64,000 nt of DNA. Origin: Saccharomycopsis crataegensis. Taxonomy: Eukaryota; Ascomycota; Saccharomycetes; Ascoideales; Saccharomycopsidaceae. Where the stretch lies: contig NW_027043824.1 of assembly GCF_037102585.1 (NCBI RefSeq), positions 124,001-188,000 of the forward strand, read 5' to 3'. Position 1 is the first letter of the stretch; each line of letters starts with the position of its first letter. The notes beneath the pieces were generated by a model. It searched no databases and was not told the DNA's origin. It saw only the letters and a program-made list of their open reading frames with translations. Shown here one piece after another: positions 1-9,878 of this stretch. The position numbers and the translations under genes are program-made.

Positions 1-969
1 TTTCCAAACCTTATTGGAAATTTCATTAATCGTGGCATATCCATCAGGTTTTGAGAAATCACTCCACTGATGATAATAGAAATGATATACTTTCTTTGGT
101 TTATAGCCACTAACTTCAAACGGACTTCCGTGTTTTCTGATTTTGGGCGCAAGCGTAAGTTCCGTCACGGTATAAGAATCAAAAGCCTCACTTTTTTTAA
201 AACATAAGCTTAGTGAACACTTAAATCCTTCATCATATGGATTCTCGGAATCCAAAGAGATTTCATCATATAGCTTTTGGTCTGGCCAATATTGATAGCA
301 TTTTTCACGAGTCCCTTCTACCAATGGGGTCACCATGACAATAATGATCGGTTTGGAGTCATCGGCCGGGTCTGATTCATTATAACACATCTGCCAGAAA
401 TGAGGTACTGTAGTTTCGATTGGCCCTTGAGTGGCGATGTAATAACGCTTGAATTTGGAGATTTGAGGAATTGAAAGTTTAATGTGCGAAGCATTGATAT
501 AGTCCGAAAATTGCAGAGACATCCCCATCACTGGCAATTTAACCCGGTTCTTATCCCACGGTAATACGTTGGAGTATCGATTGCGCAATCCATTATCTTT
601 GTGTACCCCATCACTCAAACTCCAAGGAGATTTGTTACCCAACACTACTCCTTCATGAATTCGTTGATCTTCAAGACCCTTGATAGTTTCAAAATTATCG
701 GCGAGATCTTTGGTGGCTTGTTGTAAATACCATGGGATAACGGTGGAGATTTTCCCCTGAGGTTTTGGAGAGTCTGTCTCTAGCCAATTTTTGATGTTCT
801 TTGTAGTTTCTTTGACGATATCTGGGGCATTCATCAATTTTGACCGGCCACTACCATCGTTAGTAGTATCATTGGCTAGTGACTTAGATGAGTCCAAAGT
901 CTCCCCATCATCAGACTGTGAGAACAGGATGTTACTGAGTATGCGAGGTATAAGATGGGGCAGCTTCAT
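1..969 (-). CDS. PTP1: Protein tyrosine phosphatase, PTP1-like (3' part beyond window edge)
   Basis: The reading frame is open for 323 codons on the minus strand from the ATG at 967-969 to base 1, with no stop, so the gene is cut by the window edge. Visible landmarks of classical PTPs, in order, are the phosphotyrosine loop NRYSNVLPWDKNRV, DYINASH, YIATQGP, FWQMCYNES and MVTPLVEGTREKCYQYWP. Next comes a stretch FYYHQWSDFSKPDGYATI that sits where S. cerevisiae Ptp1 has its WPD-equivalent loop. The catalytic HCxxGxxR signature must lie just outside the window, so activity cannot be confirmed here. The family removes phosphate from tyrosines of cytosolic proteins. The N-terminal ~100 residues are variable. 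A CACGTG site lies upstream at 1105-1110. Confidence 0.9.
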   Translation of the reverse strand, partial: MKLPHLIPRILSNILFSQSDDGETLDSSKSLANDTTNDGSGRSKLMNAPDIVKETTKNIKNWLETDSPKPQGKISTVIPWYLQQATKDLADNFETIKGLEDQRIHEGVVLGNKSPWSLSDGVHKDNGLRNRYSNVLPWDKNRVKLPVMGMSLQFSDYINASHIKLSIPQISKFKRYYIATQGPIETTVPHFWQMCYNESDPADDSKPIIIVMVTPLVEGTREKCYQYWPDQKLYDEISLDSENPYDEGFKCSLSLCFKKSEAFDSYTVTELTLAPKIRKHGSPFEVSGYKPKKVYHFYYHQWSDFSKPDGYATINEISNKVWK

Positions 970-2267
970 AATAAGACAAATCACGACGATGTTTCAATAA
1001 CCTCAAAAATAGAATGAGATAAAAAAAAATTAAAAAGAAAAAGAGGCCAAATGTTATATGGGTGTTTGAGACTTCCAGAAAAACTGTTGGAAGATCAATC
1101 TATACACGTGATAAGAGAGGCCAGTTATAAGCCGTCGAAAGGTGTAAACTGAATAGTTCAAATATGGATCCAGTTGTCGGCTTATTTTCCATATTTTAGG
1201 CGATTTCTAGATCATATGTGTATCTTTTCTCGTGATTTTCTTTTGACCAGCATTTTGTAATAAGATATTCCACGCATGAGCATTTAACCGTTAAGGATTA
1301 TTACTACGTTGGAAGCTCGTATCAATCAAGAAATGCGGCGCAAATAACAAGGAAAAAAAAGGGGGTGATTTGATGTTATTGACTATATTTTTTTCATTTC
1401 TATTTCCAAATTATTAGCGGTATTTTTGCGATAATGATGGGATGATAATATTCTATTGTTATTAAGTTTTGAAGTGTTGATGTAGAAGTAATCCTGGAAG
1501 CCAAGGGACATGCATACAATATAACATAAGGTACAGATGTTTCGCTTCAATACCTTACTTGTTTAATGAGATTGCAAGATTTCTGTTTTAGAAAATACAG
1601 GTTGTTGTCTCAGGAAAACAAAGCTAAAAAAAAAACAAAAAAAAAACTACATAGATACTCTATGTATACAAAAAATAAATTAAGGTGTATAACCGTCCGA
1701 ACGTTGAAATTACTGAAGCGCCTTTTCTTCAAGTGTGAAGGCAGTTATTTACAGAAGTCAGGAGGAAGAAGCAATGCCCTTATAAGAAGAAAAATCGTAG
1801 TGAAAAGCGCTTATTATCCCCTCAGAAAAAGCTTTTTAATGAGTGTATGTAATGATTTATTAATTGTTTTTTAGGCTCATCATGTCAATGGATAACACAA
1901 CCCCGGATTAAGCGGAGGCGGTTTTTGTGATAATTAAGAACTGCAAACCTCCAGCCCACTGGGATAATTACATGCAACGGACACTTATATGTATTTCTGT
2001 ATTATCCATAAAGAATTCTAATGTTTTTGAATAGTGAGCTCGTTAGCAACGAAAACTTCATATAAACAGGAAAACCTTCTTCAGCAGGTGGGGGGCCTCT
2101 GGTTATGTAATCGATTACATCAAAGAAGTTTCACGTGTCTCATCCCGTGACTTTTTTTTTTTCTCGTTGTGAGAAAAAGATTTTCTACGAATTTTCATAG
2201 AGAGAAAGGGTTGATTGCAGTTAGATGTATTTAACTTAATATCTAATCAATTACAAATTCAATAAAG
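970..2267. other. Intergenic region, divergent PTP1/TOM7 promoters
   Basis: About 1.3 kb between two divergently transcribed genes. It holds poly-A and poly-T tracts, CACGTG E-boxes at 1105-1110 and 2132-2137, and a perfect 16-bp palindrome at 2105-2120. A 102-codon ORF at 1566-1874 is lysine-rich and low in complexity and I do not regard it as a gene. No RNA gene was recognised. Confidence 0.6.
2103..2157 (+). promoter_or_regulatory. Composite upstream element of TOM7: palindrome plus CACGTG
   Basis: A perfect palindrome ATGTAATCGATTACAT (2105-2120) is followed by CACGTG at 2132-2137, the core bound by Cbf1-type bHLH proteins, and then by an imperfect second E-box (CCCGTGAC) about 7 nt further on. 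The element ends roughly 110 bp before the TOM7 ATG. A nearly identical palindromic motif lies before RPC19, and a similar paired E-box lies at 11955-11972. The binding protein is inferred from motif resemblance only. Confidence 0.45.
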
Positions 2268-2514
2268 ATGGCTAACTTATCTGAAGAATCAAAGGTATGT
2301 GCTCACCGTCCATATGCTGCTTGTTCATATTTTTAAACATGTACTTTTCATCAAATACTAACGAAATGATTAGGAAAGAATTGTCAAACTCTTGGACACT
2401 TCTAAGACCATTGCTCACTACTGCTGGATTCCATTTGTCATCTACTTGGGCTGGAAAAACACTGATGCCAAGCCAAACTTGATTAACCTCTTATCTCCTT
2501 TCCCAGCCATGTAA
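2268..2514 (+). CDS. TOM7: Mitochondrial outer-membrane translocase subunit Tom7 (spliced)
   Basis: Join of 2268-2294 and 2374-2514, giving 55 residues. The first exon encodes MANLSEESK and ends at a GTATGT donor. The 79-nt intron has TACTAAC at 2356-2362 and a TAG acceptor at 2371-2373. The second exon reads ERIVKLLDTSKTIAHYCWIP and then FVIYLGWKNTDAKPNLINLL before SPFPAM. S. cerevisiae Tom7 shares ESKERI, AHYxWIPFV, YLGW and NLLSP, and the length is normal for the family. Tom7 is a single-span subunit that controls assembly and stability of the TOM complex in the mitochondrial outer membrane. The gene is easily missed because it is short and split. Confidence 0.93.
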
Positions 2515-2850
2515 ATGGTTTAAATGATGGATTACCGGTGATGATATGACTATATGAATTATTACTATTTTTTCACGATTATTATTTTTTTGTTACTCAC
2601 TTGGCTCTTTTTTTTTTGTTCTATTGGTTGGTAATACTGTGATTAATGTCAGGTGAATTAGTATAAAGAACGAAAACTAAGCTTAGTGGCAAGATGTTTC
2701 GTTTCAACTCTGTATATATGCGAATTTAATTCTTTATGTTTCTCATCATTGGGGTTTTTATCTTTGGGTTGAATTTCGTAGTTTATCATAGATGTTCGTG
2801 TAAAGCGTTTCAAATTAAGAATTTGTAAATAACAGGAATTAAATAACGGA

Positions 2851-2856
<6 letters not shown>

Positions 2857-2898
<42 letters not shown>
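2857..2898. repeat. (AG)21 microsatellite
   Basis: Uninterrupted AG dinucleotide run of 42 nt between the 3' ends of TOM7 and PEX19. It lies inside a spurious minus-strand ORF whose Ser-Leu repeat is only this microsatellite. Likely to vary in length between strains. Confidence 0.95.
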
Positions 2899-2899
<1 letters not shown>

Positions 2900-2971
2900 A
2901 CAGAGTAAATAGCAAATCGTCAATTTTTCTAAACACAAATGTAGGTGTCTTTGCAAATATATAATAATCAT

Positions 2972-3925
2972 TTATTGTTGTTCACAACCATCAGTCGGAA
3001 GAGCGTTTTCCAAATCTTCCGGATTAAAATTCATTGGTGGCAGAATACCTGTGGATGCACCTGGCATATCATCCATTAATTCTGGTGGTGGTAGCCCACA
3101 TTCGTGCAATTGTTCCAAGTTATCACTAATCAATTTTTGATATTCATCATTTTTATCGTCAAATTTTGGATCATCATAAATACTCAAGATTTTCTCAACG
3201 TGTTTTAACTGTGACTTGTAACGCTCCATATCGTCTTTGGAGACTTTTGGGTTAGTTTCGTTTTCTCCAATGTATTTAGGCAAGCCTATCGATAGCTTTG
3301 ACATTGGATCGTACAATAACTCTTTAGATGTCAATTGCACAACCATATTGTTCAACAACTGCTCTAGACCTCCTTCGTCAGAAATTCCTTCTGAAGGATC
3401 GAATCCCAAACCACCCAAAGTTTCATCAAGATTCATATCCTTCATCAATTTGGCCAACAAATCCTCTTGATTGGAAAGCGATGGCTGCTGTTTATCCGCT
3501 TCTTCTTTCTTTATTGATTGATCAATTTTTGCATCTTGATCTTTCAATCTAGACATTGTTCCAGAGATCACTGAGCTGAAATCTTTTGGGATATCTTCCT
3601 TTTTGGTTGATTCTTCCTTATCATCAGCAGGCTGTTGTCCTCCTAAATCAAACGTCGAAGCTAATTGATTCATCAACTCATCTAAATGTTTTTTCGATTG
3701 TGGATCCTTATAGCTTTCCCCGAATAACGATGCCATTTGTGTCTCTATTTCCTTTTCGAGTTGCTGTTCAGTAAGCTCATCGTTGCCTTCCTGATCAGCA
3801 TCATTTTTTGCAGGAGCTGATTCACCATCATGTTCGACACCTACAGTGTAAGGCTTGTCTAATATTTCGTCGGCAAAATCGTCTAAATAATCATCCAAAT
3901 CGTCAAAATCGTCGTTATCTGCCAT
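2972..3925 (-). CDS. PEX19: Peroxisomal membrane protein import receptor Pex19
   Basis: Encodes 317 residues. The N-terminus (MADNDDFDDLDDYLDDFADE) is very acidic, as in all Pex19 proteins, where it docks on Pex3. The C-terminus ends in CEQQ, a CaaX farnesylation box equivalent to the CKQQ of S. cerevisiae Pex19. The middle carries helices rich in Leu, Met, Asp and Glu, including LMKDMNLDETLGGLGFDP and the conserved YDPMSKLSIGLPKY. Pex19 is the cytosolic chaperone and receptor that brings peroxisomal membrane proteins to Pex3. It runs tail to tail with TOM7 and is divergent from UBC9. A CACGTG at 4025-4030 lies in the shared PEX19/UBC9 promoter. Confidence 0.95.
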   Translation of the reverse strand: MADNDDFDDLDDYLDDFADEILDKPYTVGVEHDGESAPAKNDADQEGNDELTEQQLEKEIETQMASLFGESYKDPQSKKHLDELMNQLASTFDLGGQQPADDKEESTKKEDIPKDFSSVISGTMSRLKDQDAKIDQSIKKEEADKQQPSLSNQEDLLAKLMKDMNLDETLGGLGFDPSEGISDEGGLEQLLNNMVVQLTSKELLYDPMSKLSIGLPKYIGENETNPKVSKDDMERYKSQLKHVEKILSIYDDPKFDDKNDEYQKLISDNLEQLHECGLPPPELMDDMPGASTGILPPMNFNPEDLENALPTDGCEQQ

Positions 3926-4274
3926 TGTCTTTGTCAGCGGTCACTGCTCGAGTAATCTACTGGTTCCACTGTACCAAAATATTCTGTCAAAAGAAAAATC
4001 GTTGTCTCTTACTTTTTGTGTTTGCACGTGACAGTGCGCGGTAATTGCTTTTTTTTTTCTTTTAATTATTTTAATTTTTGGCGATTTTTCTCGAATTAAT
4101 TTTTTAGATCCAAGTTGATATATATTGTAGTGTATTATATTCAGAAATATATTTATATATATATATATATAAATTCATATTTATATTTATATAAAATTAG
4201 AACATACAACATTATATTGTTCAAGATTCATTCACACAAAATCACTCATTGACTACAGTTTACAATAATACAAA

Positions 4275-4906
4275 ATGAGCAGCTTACGTTTGGCACGTCT
4301 CCAAGAAGAAAGGTAAGTGAGAAATATACCCTTCCTCCTGGGTGTTTATTGGAGTTCTTTTTTTATTCTTTTTTTTTTTTTGTGTGTGTTTGTGTTGGAT
4401 ATTCGCTAGTTATCATGAATGCCTGGCTCATAAACATTCAATAGATATTGGTACTAACATATGGGTGTAGAAAATCATGGCGTAAGGACCATCCGTTTGG
4501 ATTCTTTGCTAAGCCAGCTAAAAACCCTGACGGATCAATGAATTTGCAATCTTGGACGGCTGGTATTCCAGGTAAACCAAATACTCTTTGGGCCGATGGG
4601 GTCTATCCTATTTCCATAACGTTTCCTGATGATTATCCTTCGAAACCTCCAAAGGTGAAGTTTCCTGCCAATTTCTACCATCCAAATGTGTATCCTTCGG
4701 GAACTATTTGTTTGAGTATTCTTAATGAAGAGCAAGATTGGAGACCTGCCATCACTTTAAAACAAATTGTATTGGGGATTCAAGAATTGTTGGGCTCCCC
4801 AAACCCTGATTCTCCTGCTCAGGAACCAGCTTGGAGAGCGTTTGGTAAAGATCGTGCCACTTATGATAAAAAGGTTAAGGAGCAAGCCCAGAAATACATA
4901 AAATAA
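4275..4906 (+). CDS. UBC9: SUMO-conjugating E2 enzyme Ubc9 (spliced)
   Basis: Join of 4275-4312 and 4471-4906, giving 157 residues, exactly the length of S. cerevisiae Ubc9. The 158-nt intron has a GTAAGT donor, TACTAAC at 4452-4458 and a TAG acceptor, and it interrupts the Arg13 codon, as the joined peptide [16 protein letters not shown] shows. The E2 core shows HPN (83-85) and the catalytic Cys93 in [11 protein letters not shown], followed by [19 protein letters not shown]. Ubc9 takes SUMO from the E1 and passes it to substrate lysines in the nucleus. An ORF reading through the intron from an upstream TTG would give a false N-terminus. Confidence 0.97.
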
Positions 4907-6108
4907 ACTAGGTGACAAATTGACTCAACATAAAAGAAAAAGGGCAAAAAAAAATTGTGCTTTTTTATCAAGAGAGGAAGAAGAAGGATCAGCTTGACCC
5001 ATGTGGTCCAGGACGTTGTTGTTTTTTCTTATTTGCTCTACCTCAAATTTGGCTATATTATTCATCATTGTTTACCCCAAGGAAAGCGTCTTGATTTTAA
5101 GGATTTCACTTATTTATTTGTTAAAAGGTCCGAAGTGTCTACATCTGGAGGGCGTTAGGAGATTGCGGTTATTTATTTATTATTTAATTTTTTGCTCAGT
5201 GGTTGGTTGCATCCCGAAAATGACATTTATTGGTTATTTATGATATTGAAATTATTTCGAATGAGTCAATCTTCCTTTTTTTTTTTTAACCCTTAGTTTA
5301 CTCTTTTCGTCCTTCTTTCTCATGATACTCTTGTTGAAACTCTCTTTTGTTGCTGTTGTTGCCTATATTTCTTACTATTATCTTCCTCATTTCTTCACTA
5401 TGTCTTCTTCTTTGAGTTTCATCCTATTAGTTTGCCTTGCTTTTGCTTCATTTTTTTTTTTCACTTGTACTATAATTTATAAACTGATTTTTTCCTTTGT
5501 GTTCCCATACTTTCTGTGTGAATTTTTGTGTTGATACTTACCTACCCATCATTGCCAATCAAAAAAAAAAAAGAAGAAAAAAAAAAGGCTACATGGAGAT
5601 CTATAGGCAGTAAATAATCTGGATTGGTTTCGAGTCCTTTAATGGGGGGGGGGGGGACGGTAAATTGTGTTAATATTACGATACCTAATATTATAATTCA
5701 GTAATCGATAAAAGAAAGTAAGAGCAAAAAGGGCCATAAACTAGTACCATCTTTATCCACCATCATTCCTAACAGTTGCAAATATATGACAATACTAATA
5801 GGTATAATATATAGATTATAAGATTTAATACAAATATATGTTTATTTTTAATCATATATTTTAAGATTGATCTATATTTAACTGTTAAAACGATTTTTGA
5901 AAAACTAAAATGCGGTAAAGATATAATATACTAGTATAGCACAAGAGGTAGAGCAAATAAAGAAGCAAAAATAAAAGGATAAAAAGAAGAAAACCAAATA
6001 ATTAAAATTAATCCCCCTTAAACAAGTGTACAATTGGCAGAAAGAAAAGCAGATAAAAAAAAATAAAAAATAAAAAAAATTGAAAATAGTAATCGCAGCA
6101 AAGTCAAT
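4907..6108. other. Convergent intergenic region with G13 run
   Basis: About 1.2 kb between the 3' ends of UBC9 and the minus-strand gene at 6109-8280. The first half is T-rich with spurious hydrophobic ORFs. A run of 13 G lies at 5644-5656. The rest is A-rich and AT-rich. No gene recognised. Confidence 0.6.
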
Positions 6109-8280
6109 TCAAGCGATGAATTCTATGTTATTATTATTGTTGTTGTTATTATTGTGGCCGTTGTGGTTATTATTAGAGATGGCGGCAGCCAATCTTTGTT
6201 TTTTTTTTTTTGGAGTTTCCAATTCCAAATTTCTGAAAGAAATCAAATTCTTTTCGTCAAACATTTGTTCAGCGATAGATCTGATCATCAAGTAATCCGA
6301 TTCATCAAAGGCGAAATTCTTGAATTTTGCGACAGAATTAGGATCCTGAAAGGCGTATCTTTGAATTTTATTCATCAAATTCAAAGTGAATTGAGAATCA
6401 AACACATGAGATTCAAATTGTTGCAAGTCATTGAGGTTGAATGGCGATAAATCGTTTGTAAGTAATTTTTGAGAATAATCATTACCAAACACGTTAGCAA
6501 AGGCTAATTCATTGACAGCCGCCTCATCGTTGCCATCACCGTATTCCATCATGTTGTGCAAATAATCCATGAAATCGACTTTCAAATCATCATTGACAAT
6601 GTTATTGTTGGAAGATTGGGGACAATCGCTACCTCTGAGAACGATACCAACCGCCAAGTAGTTCAAGTTACGTTCAAGCTTGAATGAATTGATCAAGAAA
6701 TCAAGTAAGCTCATCTCCTCTGAATAATTATCTTTGATGAGTCTCTCCAATTTATGATAGATAGTGTTAGGGGGCACAGTACTATTATTTTTCGATCCTT
6801 CAGCAGAAGTTGGCGAAGGGGCGGTAGTAGAAGATCTAACGGGGTCAGCTTGTTCGAATAAAACACAAGAGATAGCGTCGTTTTGGATAGCGAAACTGTC
6901 AATGATCCCACAACACAAGAAGTAATTCAATACCCGAACGTCAACCACTCTGTCAGCATTATACTGACCAACGGCACTAAAGTCTTCGATAATTCTTCTA
7001 ATGATGGTGGTGTTGAAAGAATTCACCAAATCATTAAGTTGCAAGAAATTTCCCAAGCAATTACGCAAAGAATCAAATAAGAGATCCTTTTCCATAGTTC
7101 CATTAACTGTGTCATTGGCAACTTTGATGAACTTTTTAAATGATGTATTGATTCTCGAAAAATTATTCAGATAGTACTTGCCATCGCTTGACGATTTTGC
7201 CTCAAGATTGGCCAAACAAAGGTCATCATTTAAAATGATGTATGAATCAACGATTTGGATTAAATTGATGATCAAACTAACAAATAGGTTTATTGAAGAT
7301 ACCACGGGAACCAATACATGGCTGTTGTTAATAGGCAATGATTTATGATTTTCTCCACTCCCCATTTCGTTGGTGGAGTATGCGTAATCCATTGGGGATT
7401 TGATTTTATAAAAATCATGGAATTCGGTGATATTAAAATTCTTTGGATCTCTGATGTAACATTGCAAATCAGCAGCAACAATTTCCAAGTCATTTTTATT
7501 AGCTTCTTTAAACACTTGGATCAAATAGTTATTTCCGTTAGTTTGCTGATCACTGGCATTTTTCAAAAAAATATTGTAATCGTTGTTATGGAAAGTAAAC
7601 TTCTCAATCAAGTATCCTTTGATTGGCTTCAATTTGAGAAAGCCTTCTTGAAATTTGTTGATATGGCCATTGAGATTATAATAACTGTTTTCTTCCAAAA
7701 ACAATTTAGTTAACTTTGGCATAGCTGAGCCAGGGCTTGTTGCTGATATCAAAATGTTGATTCTTCTGACGTCGAGAATAATATAATCAATGATCTTATA
7801 AACTTGATCATCCACAACTTTATCTTTCAAAAGAATCGAAGATACTTGCAAATTTTCTTTGATCAACTTGTTAAAATCGAACATCACCAATACCAAGAAT
7901 TGTGTTATTTGCGATAAGTTTTTCATCGACAATTTATGGAATTTTATGAGTGCATTGTCATTGAGTGATTGCTGTTGAAGATTGGAATTGATAAAGTCAT
8001 TGGTATTTAGGAATATCTTGACCAATGGAAATAAAAACTTTAATTTTAAATGCTGTAAATCTGCTTGCTTGGTGCTATTATTAGGGAAGACTAATAAGTA
8101 GTAATCAATGAATTTATAAAGAACATGGATCAATTTCAAACAAGAATGATGAATCTCCAATAAATTCTGGAATGTTGAGACTTCATTAGGATGGTCACTT
8201 ATTGACTCTGGAAGCAGTGAAGGTAAAGCGCCAATGACCCTTTCTAGTTTTGAGAAAGTTGCTGAAAATTCCCCAGGCAT
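6109..8280 (-). CDS. Unrecognised 723-aa protein, probably nuclear
   Basis: A long intact frame from the ATG at 8278-8280. I do not recognise the family. The protein is mostly helical in appearance, rich in Leu, Ile, Asn and Phe, with no obvious signal peptide or clear membrane span. A central Ser/Thr/Pro linker (SSTTAPSPTSAEGSKNNST) separates two helical parts. Near the C-terminus a basic cluster PKKKKQRL resembles a nuclear localisation signal and is followed by an Asn/His repeat tail. Length and composition suggest a fast-evolving subunit of a nuclear or other multiprotein complex, but this is inference. It is divergent from RPC19 and convergent with UBC9. Confidence 0.85.
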   Translation of the reverse strand: MPGEFSATFSKLERVIGALPSLLPESISDHPNEVSTFQNLLEIHHSCLKLIHVLYKFIDYYLLVFPNNSTKQADLQHLKLKFLFPLVKIFLNTNDFINSNLQQQSLNDNALIKFHKLSMKNLSQITQFLVLVMFDFNKLIKENLQVSSILLKDKVVDDQVYKIIDYIILDVRRINILISATSPGSAMPKLTKLFLEENSYYNLNGHINKFQEGFLKLKPIKGYLIEKFTFHNNDYNIFLKNASDQQTNGNNYLIQVFKEANKNDLEIVAADLQCYIRDPKNFNITEFHDFYKIKSPMDYAYSTNEMGSGENHKSLPINNSHVLVPVVSSINLFVSLIINLIQIVDSYIILNDDLCLANLEAKSSSDGKYYLNNFSRINTSFKKFIKVANDTVNGTMEKDLLFDSLRNCLGNFLQLNDLVNSFNTTIIRRIIEDFSAVGQYNADRVVDVRVLNYFLCCGIIDSFAIQNDAISCVLFEQADPVRSSTTAPSPTSAEGSKNNSTVPPNTIYHKLERLIKDNYSEEMSLLDFLINSFKLERNLNYLAVGIVLRGSDCPQSSNNNIVNDDLKVDFMDYLHNMMEYGDGNDEAAVNELAFANVFGNDYSQKLLTNDLSPFNLNDLQQFESHVFDSQFTLNLMNKIQRYAFQDPNSVAKFKNFAFDESDYLMIRSIAEQMFDEKNLISFRNLELETPKKKKQRLAAAISNNNHNGHNNNNNNNNNIEFIA

Positions 8281-9157
8281 TTTATAACTAATTATATTGA
8301 TTCAGAAATATTAAACCAATTACTAATAATAGGGGGATAGGTAGAATATATAGACAGGGAGGAGTATTAAAAAAAATGTGGAGTGTTTTTTTTTTGTTTT
8401 GTTTTTTTTTTATTCCTTGGTCTCCTGGCTGTTACTCTGTAGATATTTTTGGGTATTGTGGGTGGATGAGTAAATTAATGGGAGATGGAGGACCGATAGA
8501 AAATACTCTGAGAGATTAATTGGGATGTCTGACGGATAACGTGGGTATTTAAATCGAATATCACTAAAACGAAACGGCAAACTGAATTATTAATTAACGA
8601 TATCTGATAGATGGGCGGCCAATAGATATACATATATATTTATATTTATGTGTGATATAAATTGTTTTGTAATATATGGGCCGGTGTTTTAGGACATTTT
8701 TTTTTTAGCGTCGATCAAAGTCGTATGATTGAGAAGAGAGTCGCCGCATGTTTTTTTTTCTTTTTCTGATTTTTGATGATTGGCGATGCAAAAACTAATT
8801 GCCGTTAGGAATTTTCTTTGTCAACGGGCAGACATTCTTTGGGGGGTGGGACGATGTTATGCGTCAACAGGCTGCCGGTCTGCCTGTCTCTTATGCACCT
8901 GCAATGTGTGCTTGTGTCGCAGTACCAAACCTTATTTTCCCAAGTCTTTTTTTTTTTCGGGTTGTCTGTTCATCGATTATGTAATTGATTACCAGATGTG
9001 TTTGCAGGGTAATCGCTTCTTCTTCTTTTTTTTTTTTTTTTTTTTTCTGTGATGAGAATTTTTTTTTTTTTTTGATGTTTTCCCTTCGAATCAGAGTTGT
9101 AGTAGAAATACCAATATTACTACTGCGGCTAACAATAATAATAATAATAATATCACA
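8281..9157. other. Divergent promoter region before RPC19
   Basis: About 0.9 kb with many poly-T tracts, the longest just before RPC19. It contains TTATGTAATTGATTAC at 8977-8992, a near copy of the palindromic element upstream of TOM7. No gene seen; two overlapping ORFs near 8780-9050 are low-complexity products of the T tracts. Confidence 0.55.
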
Positions 9158-9586
9158 ATGTCAGCAGACAACCAAGAAAAATCTCACGAAAAAATGGATA
9201 TCGACAGCAATAATCCAGCACAAGATGAAGAGGTAGCTGTCGAAGAAGAAGAGGAAGATGACCAAGACGTTGAAAAAATCAAGATCTTGCCAGGAGCTTC
9301 GGAAGATGGTACAGCCGCCTCTTTCCAAATAATAGAAGAAGATCATACCTTGGGTAACGCATTGAAGCTGATGATCATGAAGAACCCAGAAGTGGAATTC
9401 TGTGGGTATTCGATTCCTCATCCTTCCGAGCCAAAACTCCACCTCAGAATCCAAACCTACGGTAACATCACTGCCGTTGAAGCCCTTCATAAGGGTTTGG
9501 ATGATTTGGCCAGTTTGTGTACTGTTGTCGAAGAAAAATTCTCTCAATCGGTCGCCCTGAACAATTACAAGACCGTTATTTCATGA
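9158..9586 (+). CDS. RPC19: RNA polymerase I and III subunit AC19 (Rpc19)
   Basis: Encodes 142 residues: an acidic N-terminal tail (~50 residues) followed by the Rpb11-like dimerisation fold. Hallmarks are EEDHTLGNALKLMIMKNPEV, EFCGYSIPHPSEPKLHLRIQ and ALHKGLDDLASLCTVVEEKF, matching S. cerevisiae Rpc19 closely in sequence and length. It pairs with Rpc40 and is shared by RNA polymerases I and III in the nucleus. The ATG lies in a good context (CACAATGTC). The CTG codon in NALKLMIM falls where related proteins have a bulky residue, which fits leucine better than serine. Confidence 0.96.
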   Translation: MSADNQEKSHEKMDIDSNNPAQDEEVAVEEEEEDDQDVEKIKILPGASEDGTAASFQIIEEDHTLGNALKLMIMKNPEVEFCGYSIPHPSEPKLHLRIQTYGNITAVEALHKGLDDLASLCTVVEEKFSQSVALNNYKTVIS

Positions 9587-9878
9587 ATTGCTATTGTTCA
9601 ATCATTTCCATATCCCCCCCCCCCACTCTTTCTCCCCTCATATATTGTATTATTAGAACCTACCTTCATAAAAACGTTTCATCTTAGCCATAATTGCTAT
9701 TGTTTATTGTTCTTATTGTGATTATCGATGTAGTTTATAATGTTTTATTGTAACCTTCCTGTCAAGGCTTCGTAACCCCATTGAAATTTAAATTCATACC
9801 CACACACACCAAAAGAGAAAAAGATAGAGAAATTATTCAATCAAAGAAAAATATATCTAGCCAATAAACTCGAGAATT

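Noticed and set aside
2658-2936. 92-codon ORF with a Ser-Leu repeat
   Set aside because: The repeat is only the translation of the (AG)n microsatellite.
5534-5543. ATACTTACCT, identical to the 5' end of U1 snRNA
   Set aside because: It is followed by only ~20 nt of unrelated sequence and then A-rich DNA, with no U1 stem-loops or Sm site.
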